Shown here one piece after another: positions 26,613 to 35,585 of a stretch of 64,000 bases of DNA; position 1 is the first letter of the stretch, and every line of letters starts with the position of its first letter. Both the position numbers and the translations under genes were made by a program. The notes under the pieces were generated by a model. The model did not search any database. It saw only the letters and a program-made list of their open reading frames with translations, and was not told where the DNA came from. This DNA is from an uncultured Prevotella sp. (GTDB lineage: Bacteria; Bacteroidota; Bacteroidia; Bacteroidales; Bacteroidaceae), in the NCBI GenBank assembly GCA_947170265.1, contig CAMVSV010000003.1, forward strand, positions 1-64,000. The letters run 5' to 3'.

Positions 26613-27542
26613 ATGAGAATAATCCTTCACATATTGCTCGTCATCATTGCCATTTCAGCAGTAATAGTTGGAGGCAGCAGCGTATACATGCTCAATTATT
26701 CGCTAAAGCCCGATGCCAACAGAGACGATACGGATTCATGCTATCACCAGCTTTATGCCGATTATCCTGAAACCAAGCAATGGGTAGACAGTCTTGAAAG
26801 CATTAATGCACTGCGCGACACGTTCATCGTCATGCCCGATGGCTACCGATGCCACGCCTATTACGTCAGCACAGGAAGCAGGAATACTGCTGTCGTGGTT
26901 CACGGATGGCGTGACCAGGCTATCAAATATTTCTGTCTGGCGCAGATGTATGAACAAGAATTAGGGTATAACGTTGTCATACCTGACCTCTATGCAAGCG
27001 GCAAGAGCGATGGCAATGCCATAAGAATGGGATGGTTAGACAGACACGATATAAAGCATTGGCTTGAAACTTTTAAGACCGACACCATGGTCGTGCATGG
27101 TGTGTCTATGGGAGCGGCTGCAGCCATGATGCTGTCAGCAGAAGACAAGCCCAAGGAAGTAAGCGATTTGCGTTTCGTAGCCGACTGTGGCTACACTTCA
27201 GTTTGGGATGAGTTCTCACTTGAACTAAAAAAGCAATTCTCATTACCTGAGTTTCCACTTATGTATACCACCAGCCTGCTTTGCAAATTAATCTACGGAT
27301 GGAGCTTTGGTGAGGCATCTGCCTTAAACCAAGTCAGGAAAAGCCCCTACCCCATTCTTTTCATCCATGGCGACAGCGACACGTTTGTGCCGACAGAGAT
27401 GTCAGAGAAGTTATACAAAGTCAAACAAATGCCTAAAAGCATCTGGATAACTAAAGATACAGAGCATGCCAAATCATTCAGAAACCACAGAGACGATTAT
27501 ATTAAGCACATAAAAGCATTCGTTGCCCACAAGAATATATAA
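26613..27542 (+). CDS. Alpha/beta hydrolase, membrane-anchored or secreted
   Basis: A 309-residue serine hydrolase with an N-terminal membrane segment (about 4-26, LHILLVIIAISAVIVGGSSVYML). The fold shows VVVHGWRDQAIKYF with an oxyanion HG, the nucleophile elbow HGVSMGAA (S165), a C-terminal FIHGDSDTFVP (acid Asp) and DTEHAKSF (catalytic His). It belongs to the YqkD/BEM46-like group of esterases. Substrate unknown. It lies 24 bp after umuD, and umuC starts 16 bp after its stop. Confidence 0.9.
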   Translation: MRIILHILLVIIAISAVIVGGSSVYMLNYSLKPDANRDDTDSCYHQLYADYPETKQWVDSLESINALRDTFIVMPDGYRCHAYYVSTGSRNTAVVVHGWRDQAIKYFCLAQMYEQELGYNVVIPDLYASGKSDGNAIRMGWLDRHDIKHWLETFKTDTMVVHGVSMGAAAAMMLSAEDKPKEVSDLRFVADCGYTSVWDEFSLELKKQFSLPEFPLMYTTSLLCKLIYGWSFGEASALNQVRKSPYPILFIHGDSDTFVPTEMSEKLYKVKQMPKSIWITKDTEHAKSFRNHRDDYIKHIKAFVAHKNI

Positions 27543-27558
27543 AACCACTGTAAGCCGT

Positions 27559-28896
27559 ATGTATGGAATTGCAGACATAGACAACTGCTATTGCAGCTGC
27601 GAGAAGGTTTTCCGTCCAGACCTCGAGGGAAAACCCATTGTGGTGCTCTCAAACAACGACGGGTGTGTGGTGGCACGGAGCAATGAAGCAAAAGCCATTG
27701 GAATAAAGGAAGGAACACCTTTTTTCCAATTATCCAAGCTGTTTCCAGATCAGGAAATCTACGTTTTTTCGTCTAACTATGAGTTATATGGAGAACTGAC
27801 AGGTCGTATCACAAACATCATCAAGCAAGAAGCTCCCGCTTATTTCCGATACAGCATAGACGAATGTTTCATGTACCTTAATGGTATTGAAGAGAACAGG
27901 CTACAGCAATGGGGCAGACAGTTGCATCTACGGGTAAAGAAGGAAGTGGGAATGCCAATAAGCATCGGAATAGCTTCAAACAAAACCCTTGCGAAGATAG
28001 CTTCACGTTTGGCAAAACGATATGCCATATACCGACACTGCTGCATAATAGATAGCGAAGACAAACGTAAAAAGGCATTGGAGTGGTGCTCTGTAGAAGA
28101 TGTATGGGGCATAGGAAGAAAATATGCTTCGCGTCTGAAAGCACTGGGCTGCGTCAGTGCAGCAGACTTTGCATGTCACAGCAAGGACTGGGTAAGACAA
28201 ACGTTCAACAATATCAACATTTTACGAACATGGATGGAGCTAAACGGTGATGATGCAGTGCCTAATGAGCAGCTGGATAAAAAGAAAAGTATATGCACCA
28301 GCCGTTCATTCAATGGAATGGTAAGCGACTACGATACCCTTCGCACACATCTTGCCAACTATGCCTGTCGATGCGCCGAGAAGCTCAGGTCACAAGGCAC
28401 GATGGCTACTATCGTAGGAGTGTTCTTACATACCAATGCCTTTAGGGAAGATTTGCCACAATATTGGAATTTTCAAGAAATACAACTTATAACGCCATCC
28501 AACTCAACTACAACAATAGTGAAAGCCGCCACAAAAGTCCTTGACAGCATCTACATACAAGGTTATAAATACAAGAAAGCAGGAGTGATAGTGACCGGCA
28601 TATTACCAGACAGTCCCATACAACAAGACTTCTTTGACATGGGAGCTGAAGAAAGAGAGAAACTAAGCCGGCTGGACCAAGCTGTTGACCGCATAAACAG
28701 AATCAATGGTTCAGAGACAGTGGTGATTGGCTCTCAGCAATATTCTCATAAAAACACAAGTGACAAAGAATCCCTTGCTACATCAGAAGCACGAAAAGAC
28801 AGTGTCAAGGCTGACGTCTTTGCCAATGCTATCAGGCATGATTTCAAAAGCAAGAACCCTACCACCAGATGGAGTGATATAATCAAACTAAAATAA
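27559..28896 (+). CDS. umuC: Y-family DNA polymerase V catalytic subunit UmuC
   Basis: UmuC copies past DNA lesions. The 445-residue protein opens with the metal-binding ADIDNCYCSCE (D6, D8), has SNNDGCVVARSNEAKAIGI (about 31-49) and the second catalytic motif YSIDECFMYL. A thumb region follows with IGIASNKTLAKIASRLAK and a helix-hairpin-helix VWGIGRKYASRLKALG, then the little finger and a UmuC C-terminal DUF4113-like segment ending DFKSKNPTTRWSDIIKLK. ATG 27559 is preferred because the frame's earlier TTG lies inside the hydrolase gene. Confidence 0.95.
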   Translation: MYGIADIDNCYCSCEKVFRPDLEGKPIVVLSNNDGCVVARSNEAKAIGIKEGTPFFQLSKLFPDQEIYVFSSNYELYGELTGRITNIIKQEAPAYFRYSIDECFMYLNGIEENRLQQWGRQLHLRVKKEVGMPISIGIASNKTLAKIASRLAKRYAIYRHCCIIDSEDKRKKALEWCSVEDVWGIGRKYASRLKALGCVSAADFACHSKDWVRQTFNNINILRTWMELNGDDAVPNEQLDKKKSICTSRSFNGMVSDYDTLRTHLANYACRCAEKLRSQGTMATIVGVFLHTNAFREDLPQYWNFQEIQLITPSNSTTTIVKAATKVLDSIYIQGYKYKKAGVIVTGILPDSPIQQDFFDMGAEEREKLSRLDQAVDRINRINGSETVVIGSQQYSHKNTSDKESLATSEARKDSVKADVFANAIRHDFKSKNPTTRWSDIIKLK

Positions 28897-29029
28897 TTCT
28901 ACTAAAGCGGCAATATCTTGTTTATATTGAATGACAAATCTTTTTGTTTGAAAATTCCCCTTTGATGTATATTAAATCTTTTAGAAGAATTATTCCATGC
29001 AATGAAGATATGTTCTCATATTATATAAT

Positions 29030-29037
29030 TACTTTTG
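29030..29037 (+). promoter_or_regulatory. -7 promoter element (TACTTTTG) before the DUF6078 gene
   Basis: An exact TAnnTTTG match 38 bp before ATG 29076. The promoter appears intact although the gene is frameshifted. Confidence 0.45.
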
Positions 29038-29075
29038 CCTTATCATAGATTAACATTAAACAAACACATAAACTT

Positions 29076-29509
29076 ATGAAAAAGCACCTATTCACCAGCA
29101 TTCCCAACAACTATCCCGTATGCCAACATTCTGACTGTAAACTTGCCAAGAAATGCTTGCACTATTTAGCTTATACTCACTTGGTCAAGACAGAAGAATG
29201 GCTGCGACTGATAAATCCACGCCAATGCACAAAAGACAACCAATGCACCCACTACCGAAATTCAAAACCTGTTACCTATGCCCGCGGTTTTACCAACTTC
29301 CAAAAGCACATGTTTCCGGAACAATATCAAACATTCATGCACATCCTGATTGACAAGTTTGGAGAGAACCATACTTTAAGCGAAGACGAGGTGATATTGC
29401 CATCTCTCCCAAAGACCAACAGACCATACTTGATGCTCTGAAAAAGGCAGAAGTAAGCAAAGAATTAAGATTTGATGCGTATGAAGAATTGGTGAACTGG
29501 GACAACTGA
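29076..29509 (+). pseudogene. DUF6078 family protein, frameshifted
   Basis: The frame opens at ATG 29076 and reads a Cys-rich small protein (VCQHSDC..AKKC, then LINPRQCTKDNQC, YARGFTNFQKHMFPEQ) resembling the Bacteroidetes DUF6078 family. After FGENHT (about 29375) the frame drifts and ends at 29441 with an unconvincing tail. One base shifted, the DNA continues RRRGDIAISPKDQQTI and DAYEELVNWDN to a stop at 29507-29509, which matches how I remember the family ending. A single base missing in 29373-29380 (ACTTTAAG) explains this; repaired, the protein would be 144 residues. It may be a true pseudogene, a sequencing slip, or programmed shifting. Family assignment is from memory. Function unknown. 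Confidence 0.72.
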
Positions 29510-29547
29510 CTTTGTAGTTTTTTGAGAGCGCGAGTCTTTTTCCGTAA

Positions 29548-29605
29548 AATACTCCAGTATTCTCCGCACAATACTGGAGTATTTTGGGCACAATACTGAG
29601 CCCAT
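29548..29605. repeat. Array of short palindromes with 22-nt period
   Basis: AATACTCCAGTATT (29548-29561) and AATACTGGAGTATT (29570-29583) are 14-nt palindromes with a 2-nt core, followed by a decayed third unit at 29592 (AATACTGAG). Starts are 22 nt apart. Spacers are ctccgcac and ttgggcac. The array lies between the DUF6078 gene and the convergent feoAB gene and is a shorter copy of the array at 50752. Apart from this the 29510-29666 gap is featureless. Confidence 0.85.
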
Positions 29606-29666
29606 ACTTCAACGGTTATAGTGTTGAACTATGAAAACAGCATGATAAGAGTAGTTAAAAACGATA

Positions 29667-32090
29667 TCAGAACAGCGAACCTATCTGGAACACAGCAGCT
29701 GAAATGAGCCATGCAAGCAGAGTGGTATATACCGCAGCCGCAATACCCCATTTCCATGAACCTGTTTCGTTCTTTATAGCCACTATGGTTGCCAGACATG
29801 GAAAATACAGCAGGATGAAGAGCAGGTAGCAATATGCCGACAAGGGTGAGACACCCTCTTGTAGCATCTGCTGTCGTAAATGGGTGTATTTGGCGGTGTC
29901 GTCACTAAATGAATCGTCATCGGCAAAGCTGTCGTCCCCACTATAGAGCACGCCAATGGTTGAAGCTACAATCTCCTTGGCTCCCACACCGGCAATGAGC
30001 GACACGTCGAGCTTCCAGTTGAAACCTTGAGGCTCAAACACTGGCTCAATGAACTTACCCATTCTTCCTATGTAGCTCTGCTCCTGCTGTTCCGGTTGCG
30101 AGAGATTGTCATTGTGTGGGAAATATTCCAGAGCCCACACAATGATTGATGCCACGAGAATGATACCTCCCATTTTCTTGAGATATTCTTTTCCTTTTTC
30201 CCAAGTATGCCTTCCTATAGCTTTCGCTGTCGGGAAGCGATAAGGAGGCAGCTCCATTACAAAGGGAGTGTCGTCACCAGTGACAACGAATGAAGAAAGT
30301 ATCTTACTCACGAGGACTGACATCAATATACCTATTGCGTAGAGAGAAATCATTACCCATGAGCGATATTGCAATGAGAAGAAAGTACCCGCTATCATGA
30401 TATATATGGGAAGACGGGCAGAACAGCTCATAAACGGTATTATCATCATGGTGATGAGGCGGGAGCGGTGACTCTCTATGGTGCGTGTTGCCATTATAGC
30501 AGGTACATTGCAGCCAAATCCCATTACAAGGGGTATGAATGACTTTCCATGCAAACCCATCTTGTGCATGAGTTTGTCCATGATGAAAGCAGCACGAGCC
30601 ATGTAACCAGAATCCTCCATGAGGGATATGAAGAAATAGAGAATGAGAATCTGAGGTAGGAACACTATCACAGACCCCACACCACCTATTACTCCGTCAA
30701 CAAGCATGGCTTTCAATGGACCATCAGGCATGATCGCTGACACCTTGTCGCCGAGCCAAGCCACAGCCATTTCTATCCAGTCCATAGGGTATTGCCCAAG
30801 CACAAATGTTGTTTCAAACATCAGAAACAAGATGAGGAAGAAGATGGGGAAGCCCAGATATCGGTTGGAAAGGATATTATCGATGAGATGAGTGGTATGG
30901 TAGGTGTCATTCTTGCTGCCTGCACGATATTCAGCCTCAGTAAGTGCACCATTTATAAATCCATACTTGGCATCCATGATTGCTGTTTCGGAGTCAGTAA
31001 GAGTCTCTTCAAGCACACGCGCCGACGCCTTATCGCGGGCAGCCATTATCAGCCGTCCCTTACCCTCAGACTTTGCTCTTACGAACTCCTCGATATTCGT
31101 ATCGTGCTCAAGAAGCTTCAATGCCAAATATCTCGTGGAATATCTCGGTGATATTTTTTTGTCGGGCTTGATATATTCCTGTATATGACGTATACCGTCT
31201 TCTATTTCGTGACCGTAGTTTATATGAATGTGACGGGCAGACTTCTGTCTGCCTTCATAAACCTCTATCACAGTCTTGAACAGGTCTTCAACTCCCCTTC
31301 CGCTTTTGAATGATGTGGGTACCATGGGTACTCCAAACAGCGAGCTCAGTGTATCAATGTCAACATGGTCGCCACGATGTTCAAACTCATCAAACATGTT
31401 GAGGGCACATACAATGCGTAGGTTCATGTCAATCAGCTGAGTGGTGAGATAAAGATTTCGCTCGATGTTTGAAGAGTCAATGACATTTATTATAACGTCA
31501 GGCATCTTCTCTGCAAGATGGTTTCTCACATAGAGCTCCTCAGGGCTATAGCATGACAATGAATAGGTGCCTGGAAGGTCGGTAAGATTAAAGTCATAGT
31601 CAAAATATGTGGCATGGGCCTCTGAAGCATCGACAGTGACACCAGAATAGTTGCCTACATGGGCATGGGCTCCACTCGCGAAATTAAACAGAGAGGTCTT
31701 TCCGCAGTTGGGATTACCTATCAGTGCCACGTTGATGATATGTTCATTCTTATGCGCTTTCTGCTCCATTCTGGTTGACCAGCTTTCATCATACTGAATA
31801 TTCGGCTCATTGATGCCGACATTGTCCTCAGACCTTGACAGAATGTCGTTATTTGTGCTAATGTCGTTTTCTGTAACTACCTCTATAAGTTCAGCTTCAT
31901 CGTGGCGCAGTGACACTTCATAACCCATGAGCTTGTATTTCACGGGGTCCTGAAGGGGTGCGTTAAGCAACACCTCTATTTCCTTTCCGCTGATAAAGCC
32001 CATCTCAATGATGCGCTTGCGAAATCCTCCGTGTCCGAGCACTTTGACAATAATTCCCTTCTCGCCTGTCTTCAGTTCTGAAAGCTTCAT
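29667..32090 (-). CDS. feoB: Fused ferrous iron transporter FeoA-FeoB
   Basis: FeoB imports Fe2+ across the inner membrane under control of its G-protein domain. In this 807-residue protein a FeoA SH3-like domain (about 1-72, LSELKTGEKGIIVKVLGHG) is fused in front of the G domain. The G domain carries G1 GNPNCGKT (125-132), G3 DLPG (171-174) and NMFDE as G4. The membrane half has about 8-10 helices, with the GYMARAAFIMDK and VMGFGCNVPAIMATRTIES gate motifs. The fusion is common in Bacteroidetes. It is transcribed alone from a promoter just after the terminator of the proS-DUF6263 unit. Confidence 0.96.
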   Translation of the reverse strand: MKLSELKTGEKGIIVKVLGHGGFRKRIIEMGFISGKEIEVLLNAPLQDPVKYKLMGYEVSLRHDEAELIEVVTENDISTNNDILSRSEDNVGINEPNIQYDESWSTRMEQKAHKNEHIINVALIGNPNCGKTSLFNFASGAHAHVGNYSGVTVDASEAHATYFDYDFNLTDLPGTYSLSCYSPEELYVRNHLAEKMPDVIINVIDSSNIERNLYLTTQLIDMNLRIVCALNMFDEFEHRGDHVDIDTLSSLFGVPMVPTSFKSGRGVEDLFKTVIEVYEGRQKSARHIHINYGHEIEDGIRHIQEYIKPDKKISPRYSTRYLALKLLEHDTNIEEFVRAKSEGKGRLIMAARDKASARVLEETLTDSETAIMDAKYGFINGALTEAEYRAGSKNDTYHTTHLIDNILSNRYLGFPIFFLILFLMFETTFVLGQYPMDWIEMAVAWLGDKVSAIMPDGPLKAMLVDGVIGGVGSVIVFLPQILILYFFISLMEDSGYMARAAFIMDKLMHKMGLHGKSFIPLVMGFGCNVPAIMATRTIESHRSRLITMMIIPFMSCSARLPIYIMIAGTFFSLQYRSWVMISLYAIGILMSVLVSKILSSFVVTGDDTPFVMELPPYRFPTAKAIGRHTWEKGKEYLKKMGGIILVASIIVWALEYFPHNDNLSQPEQQEQSYIGRMGKFIEPVFEPQGFNWKLDVSLIAGVGAKEIVASTIGVLYSGDDSFADDDSFSDDTAKYTHLRQQMLQEGVSPLSAYCYLLFILLYFPCLATIVAIKNETGSWKWGIAAAVYTTLLAWLISAAVFQIGSLF

Positions 32091-32125
32091 ATCTGTTTTT
32101 AATTAAATAAGGTGAAAAAACAACG

Positions 32126-32133
32126 CAAAAGTA
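32126..32133 (-). promoter_or_regulatory. -7 promoter element (TACTTTTG) for feoAB
   Basis: An exact TAnnTTTG match on the minus strand, 35 bp upstream of the feoAB start codon. No Fur box could be recognised with confidence. Confidence 0.5.
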
Positions 32134-32141
32134 CAAAAAAA

Positions 32142-32170
32142 ATCCGCAACCGAGATTGTCGGCTGCGGAT
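32142..32170 (-). terminator. Intrinsic terminator after the proS-DUF6263 unit
   Basis: ATCCGCA and TGCGGAT arms with an inner CCGA/TCGG stem form an 11-bp hairpin (one mismatch) around a 5-nt loop. On the minus strand an eight-base T-run follows immediately. Confidence 0.85.
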
Positions 32171-32186
32171 AATGGTTAGAAATACC

Positions 32187-32240
32187 TATTAGTAAGTATT
32201 CTAATAAGCGTCAATTCCCGAATACTTAAATGTAAGTATT
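32187..32240 (-). repeat. Two further stem-loops downstream of the DUF6263 gene
   Basis: AATACTTA (32221-32228) pairs with TAAGTATT (32233-32240) around a 4-nt loop. A second stem, TATTAG (32187-32192) with CTAATA (32201-32206), follows. Together with the terminator they form a three-hairpin tail behind the gene. Confidence 0.55.
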
Positions 32241-32250
32241 ATGTTTATCT

Positions 32251-33177
32251 TTAGAAATTTTTATTTACAAGCTTAGATGTGGAACTGTAGCTTGTCTCTG
32301 CACCCATGGCATTCATCTTGAAGTCAGACTTGACGTCTTGCATCCAACCACCTTTCAGGATGCGGAAGGTCTCAGTGCCGTTTACGTCCATCTTTGCAAT
32401 GCCCATTGCTACCATCTGTCCCCAATTCTGTTTGACCATCTCTACCTGTTCCTCTGGCAAGCCACTCTTGACAAGCTGATCAATCACAAATGCCTTTATA
32501 TCATCTTCTGTCATGTTGATAGTGCTATTCTTGGCAACCACGGTCTGCCCAAGTATTGGAGTAACCGTGTAGGTGCTCTTAACCTTTAGTCCTTCTTTTA
32601 CCTCTTCGTCATTGTCACCGGTTTTGATTGTCTTTCCATTGAGAGAGAACACATTCACGGCATCAGCATCATCAAGGAGGGCATCTTCAGTAAGACGGCT
32701 AACAGCAGCCTCTATTAGTCTGTCTTTCATGGCAGCCATCTCTGGATGCCTTCCTAATGTTTTTTCAATCAAGGAGGTGACAGAAGCAGCAATCTTGGTC
32801 TTTATCTCATCGTAATTCTCTATTTTCACAGGCTTGCCGTTGCTGTCTGTTGTGAAAATGAAAGGAACATCCTGTGATGTCTTAAGATCTTCAATCTGAG
32901 ATACCATTTCTGCGGCTTCTTCATTGCCGTTTATCACAAGGTCGGTGAGTATTCTCTCAACCTTAAAGCCATTTTCACAGGCATCCAAGATGACATATCT
33001 GTTGTTGTAAGTAGCTTCTATTTCGGAAACGCCCCCAGTGGGTAAAGCCACATTGAACTTTGCCTGAGATTGATAGATGGCAGTATCACCCTTCTGATAG
33101 TTACCCTTAATAAGTGTTTGTGCACCTATGTGGAGCATCATGCCAAGCAAGGCTATAGAAAAACATAATCTTTTCAT
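32251..33177 (-). CDS. DUF6263 family secreted protein
   Basis: A 308-residue protein with a Sec signal peptide (MKRLCFSIALLGMMLHIGAQ). The mature part has no enzyme motif: two-layer beta-rich segments (TAIYQSQAKFNVALPTG, NRYVILDACENGFKVERIL) around a helical middle rich in Glu, Asp and Lys, ending in an AETSYSSTSKLV strand. This profile agrees with the DUF6263 family of Bacteroidetes periplasmic proteins. The start is ATG 33177 because the frame upstream overlaps proS. The gene lies 44 bp after proS. Function unknown. Confidence 0.75.
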   Translation of the reverse strand: MKRLCFSIALLGMMLHIGAQTLIKGNYQKGDTAIYQSQAKFNVALPTGGVSEIEATYNNRYVILDACENGFKVERILTDLVINGNEEAAEMVSQIEDLKTSQDVPFIFTTDSNGKPVKIENYDEIKTKIAASVTSLIEKTLGRHPEMAAMKDRLIEAAVSRLTEDALLDDADAVNVFSLNGKTIKTGDNDEEVKEGLKVKSTYTVTPILGQTVVAKNSTINMTEDDIKAFVIDQLVKSGLPEEQVEMVKQNWGQMVAMGIAKMDVNGTETFRILKGGWMQDVKSDFKMNAMGAETSYSSTSKLVNKNF

Positions 33178-33221
33178 GTCTTTGGAATTATTGGTTAGAT
33201 AATTTGTATAACGTAAATACC

Positions 33222-34703
33222 TTAATATGAACGTGCTATGAGAACACGGCACTTAGAGGGTTTGCCACTAACCATGTCAACTCCTGGAGTCTGCTCAAAC
33301 ATAAATGGCACACAACGTATGGTTGCCTGTGTTTCTTCTTTAATCTTTGCTTCTGTTTCAGCTGTACCGTCCCAATGGCAGAGGAAGAAACCTCCATCCT
33401 TGACACGAGTCTTGAATTCCTCGTAGTTGTCGCACTCGTAAATATGTTCGTCACGGAACTTTAATGCCTTATTATAGATATTTGTCTGGATTTCATCAAG
33501 AAGCTGCTTTACATAATCTACTATGCCATCAATGGCAACGGTTTCCTTTTCAAGAGTATCGCGGCGCATTACTTCAATAGTTCCGTTTTCAAGGTCTCTT
33601 CCACCCATGACAAGTCTTACAGGCACGCCTTTCAGTTCATAATCGGCAAATTTAAATCCGGGACGTTTGTTTTCTGCATCGTCATATTTCACCGAGATGC
33701 CGTTTTCACGCAGGCTGTTGATGATTGGAGTCAAGCGTTCTGTTATTGCCTGCAACTGTTCAGCTCCCTTGGTAATGGGAACTATGACTACCTGTATGGG
33801 AGCGAGTTTCGGAGGAAGTACCAGACCATTGTCGTCGCTATGGGTCATGATGAGAGCACCAATGAGACGTGTTGACACTCCCCACGATGTAGCCCACACA
33901 TATTCAGGCTTGTTCTCCTTATTGAGGAAAGTAACATCAAAAGCCTTGGCGAAGTTTTGTCCGAGGAAATGGGATGTTCCGCTCTGAAGAGCTTTACCAT
34001 CCTGCATCATAGCTTCAATGGTATAGGTGTCGAGGGCACCAGCAAAACGCTCTGTCTCACTCTTCACACCTTGTACTACAGGTACAGCCATCCACTCCTC
34101 TGCAAATTTAGCATAAACCTTGAGCATCTTCTTTGCTTCATCTTCAGCCTCTTCCTTGGTTGCATGGGCTGTATGACCTTCCTGCCACAGGAATTCCGAT
34201 GTACGGAGGAAAGGACGTGTTCGCATTTCCCACCTCATAACGTTGCACCACTGGTTGCACATAAGAGGAAGGTCTCTATATGAGTGGATCCAGTTCTTGT
34301 AAGTGTTCCATATAATGGTTTCCGATGTAGGTCTTACGATGAGCTCCTCTTCAAGCTTGGCAGCAGGGTCTACCTCCACCCCACTCTTGTCGTCCTTTGC
34401 ACGGAGACGGTAGTGGGTAACCACCGCACACTCTTTGGCAAATCCCTCAACATGTTCTGCCTCGCGAGAAAGGAACGATTTCGGGATGAGCAGCGGGAAA
34501 TAGGCATTCTGAGCACCAGTCTCCTTGAACATGCAGTCGAGTTGCTGCTGCATCTTTTCCCAAATGGCATATCCGTATGGCTTGATAACCATACATCCAC
34601 GCACTGCCGACTGTTCTGCCAGATCGGCTTTTACTACCAAATCGTTATACCACTGACTATAGTTGTCAGCCCTTTTGGTCATTTCTTTTAATTCTTTAGC
34701 CAT
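33222..34703 (-). CDS. proS: Prolyl-tRNA synthetase (type without editing insertion)
   Basis: ProRS charges tRNA-Pro. The 493-residue enzyme is of the archaeal/eukaryote-like type 3 that lacks the INS editing domain. Class II motifs are visible: motif 2 ([27 protein letters not shown]), motif 3 ([18 protein letters not shown]), an anticodon-binding domain starting at [16 protein letters not shown], and the C-terminal zinc-binding-like tail ending in RVLIARSY. It starts the two-gene unit with the DUF6263 gene. Confidence 0.97.
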   Translation of the reverse strand: MAKELKEMTKRADNYSQWYNDLVVKADLAEQSAVRGCMVIKPYGYAIWEKMQQQLDCMFKETGAQNAYFPLLIPKSFLSREAEHVEGFAKECAVVTHYRLRAKDDKSGVEVDPAAKLEEELIVRPTSETIIWNTYKNWIHSYRDLPLMCNQWCNVMRWEMRTRPFLRTSEFLWQEGHTAHATKEEAEDEAKKMLKVYAKFAEEWMAVPVVQGVKSETERFAGALDTYTIEAMMQDGKALQSGTSHFLGQNFAKAFDVTFLNKENKPEYVWATSWGVSTRLIGALIMTHSDDNGLVLPPKLAPIQVVIVPITKGAEQLQAITERLTPIINSLRENGISVKYDDAENKRPGFKFADYELKGVPVRLVMGGRDLENGTIEVMRRDTLEKETVAIDGIVDYVKQLLDEIQTNIYNKALKFRDEHIYECDNYEEFKTRVKDGGFFLCHWDGTAETEAKIKEETQATIRCVPFMFEQTPGVDMVSGKPSKCRVLIARSY

Positions 34704-34735
34704 ATCCTAAAATATATTCTTCAATTATTTAGGCG

Positions 34736-34743
34736 CAAAATTA
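34736..34743 (-). promoter_or_regulatory. -7 promoter element (TAATTTTG) for proS
   Basis: An exact TAnnTTTG match on the minus strand, 32 bp upstream of proS. Confidence 0.5.
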
Positions 34744-34805
34744 CAAATTATATTTGTGATAGTCAAAAAAAAATAACCAATGATGGCTATTATTGAAAAA
34801 AAGAG

Positions 34806-34813
34806 TATCTTTG
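34806..34813 (+). promoter_or_regulatory. -7 promoter element (TATCTTTG) for the ompA-mtgA-pcrA-truA unit
   Basis: An exact TAnnTTTG match 41 bp upstream of the OmpA-family gene, divergent from the proS promoter. Confidence 0.55.
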
Positions 34814-34854
34814 CATCACTTAATAGTAATCAACTTTTTAAATTCTAAAGGAAT

Positions 34855-35544
34855 ATGAAGAAAATTAAGTATTTAACGCTCGGCATGTGTGTGGCTGTTG
34901 TTTGCAGCTGCTCTACGAAAGCAGGAACAGGCTCAATTATAGGAGCCGGAGGAGGTGCCGTAATTGGCGGCATACTCGGTAATATTATAGGAAAAGACTC
35001 AAAAGCCACAGCCATAGGTGCTGCCATTGGAAGTGCGGTGGGTGCTGGCTCTGGTGCTCTCATCGGAAAACATATGGACAAGGTAGCTGCCGAGACGGCT
35101 GCTCAAGTTGAGAATGCAAAAGTGGAGACTGTCACAGATGCAAACGGTTTGTCATGTGTAAAGGTGACATTTGATAGTGGCATTTTGTTCAAGACTGGCA
35201 AATACGACCTTAATGACGCTTCTAAGAACGAACTGGCGAACTTTGCCGAGGTATTGAAGAAAAATACCGACTGTTCCGTCGACATTCAAGGCTATACTGA
35301 CAATGTAGGCAGCGATGCCGTGAACAATCCACTCAGCCAGAACCGTGCAGAGAGTGTCGCATCATACTTGAAACAGAAAGGCGTTTCAAATAACCAGCTG
35401 AAAAACGTGACAGGTTTCGGTGCCTCAAACTTCGTTGCCGACAACTCTACAGAAGCCGGACGCCAGCAGAACCGCCGCGTTGAAGTTTACATGTATGCGA
35501 GCGAAGCCATGATAAATGCTGCGAACAGCGGTACATTAAGATAA
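34855..35544 (+). CDS. OmpA family lipoprotein with glycine zipper
   Basis: A 229-residue outer membrane lipoprotein. After the signal (lipidated C19 in VVCSCS) comes a glycine zipper (about 26-74, repeated GAGGGAVIGG-like and GAAIGSAVGAG segments) and then a peptidoglycan-binding OmpA domain (about 105-215). The domain shows FDSGILFKTGKYDL, GYTDNVGSDAVN, LSQNRAESVASYL and NRRVEV, including the Asp and Arg that bind diaminopimelate. It probably tethers the outer membrane to the wall, which fits its neighbour mtgA 41 bp downstream. Confidence 0.93.
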   Translation: MKKIKYLTLGMCVAVVCSCSTKAGTGSIIGAGGGAVIGGILGNIIGKDSKATAIGAAIGSAVGAGSGALIGKHMDKVAAETAAQVENAKVETVTDANGLSCVKVTFDSGILFKTGKYDLNDASKNELANFAEVLKKNTDCSVDIQGYTDNVGSDAVNNPLSQNRAESVASYLKQKGVSNNQLKNVTGFGASNFVADNSTEAGRQQNRRVEVYMYASEAMINAANSGTLR

Positions 35545-35585
35545 GCTCAACAGCAATAGACAAAGAATAGGAATTTAGGAATAGC

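Noticed and set aside
29376..29612. Minus-strand open frame reading through the palindrome array (MKYGLSIVPKILQYC...)
   Set aside because: It is a translation of the repeat itself; the same peptide arises from the array at 50752, so it reflects shared DNA, not a protein family.
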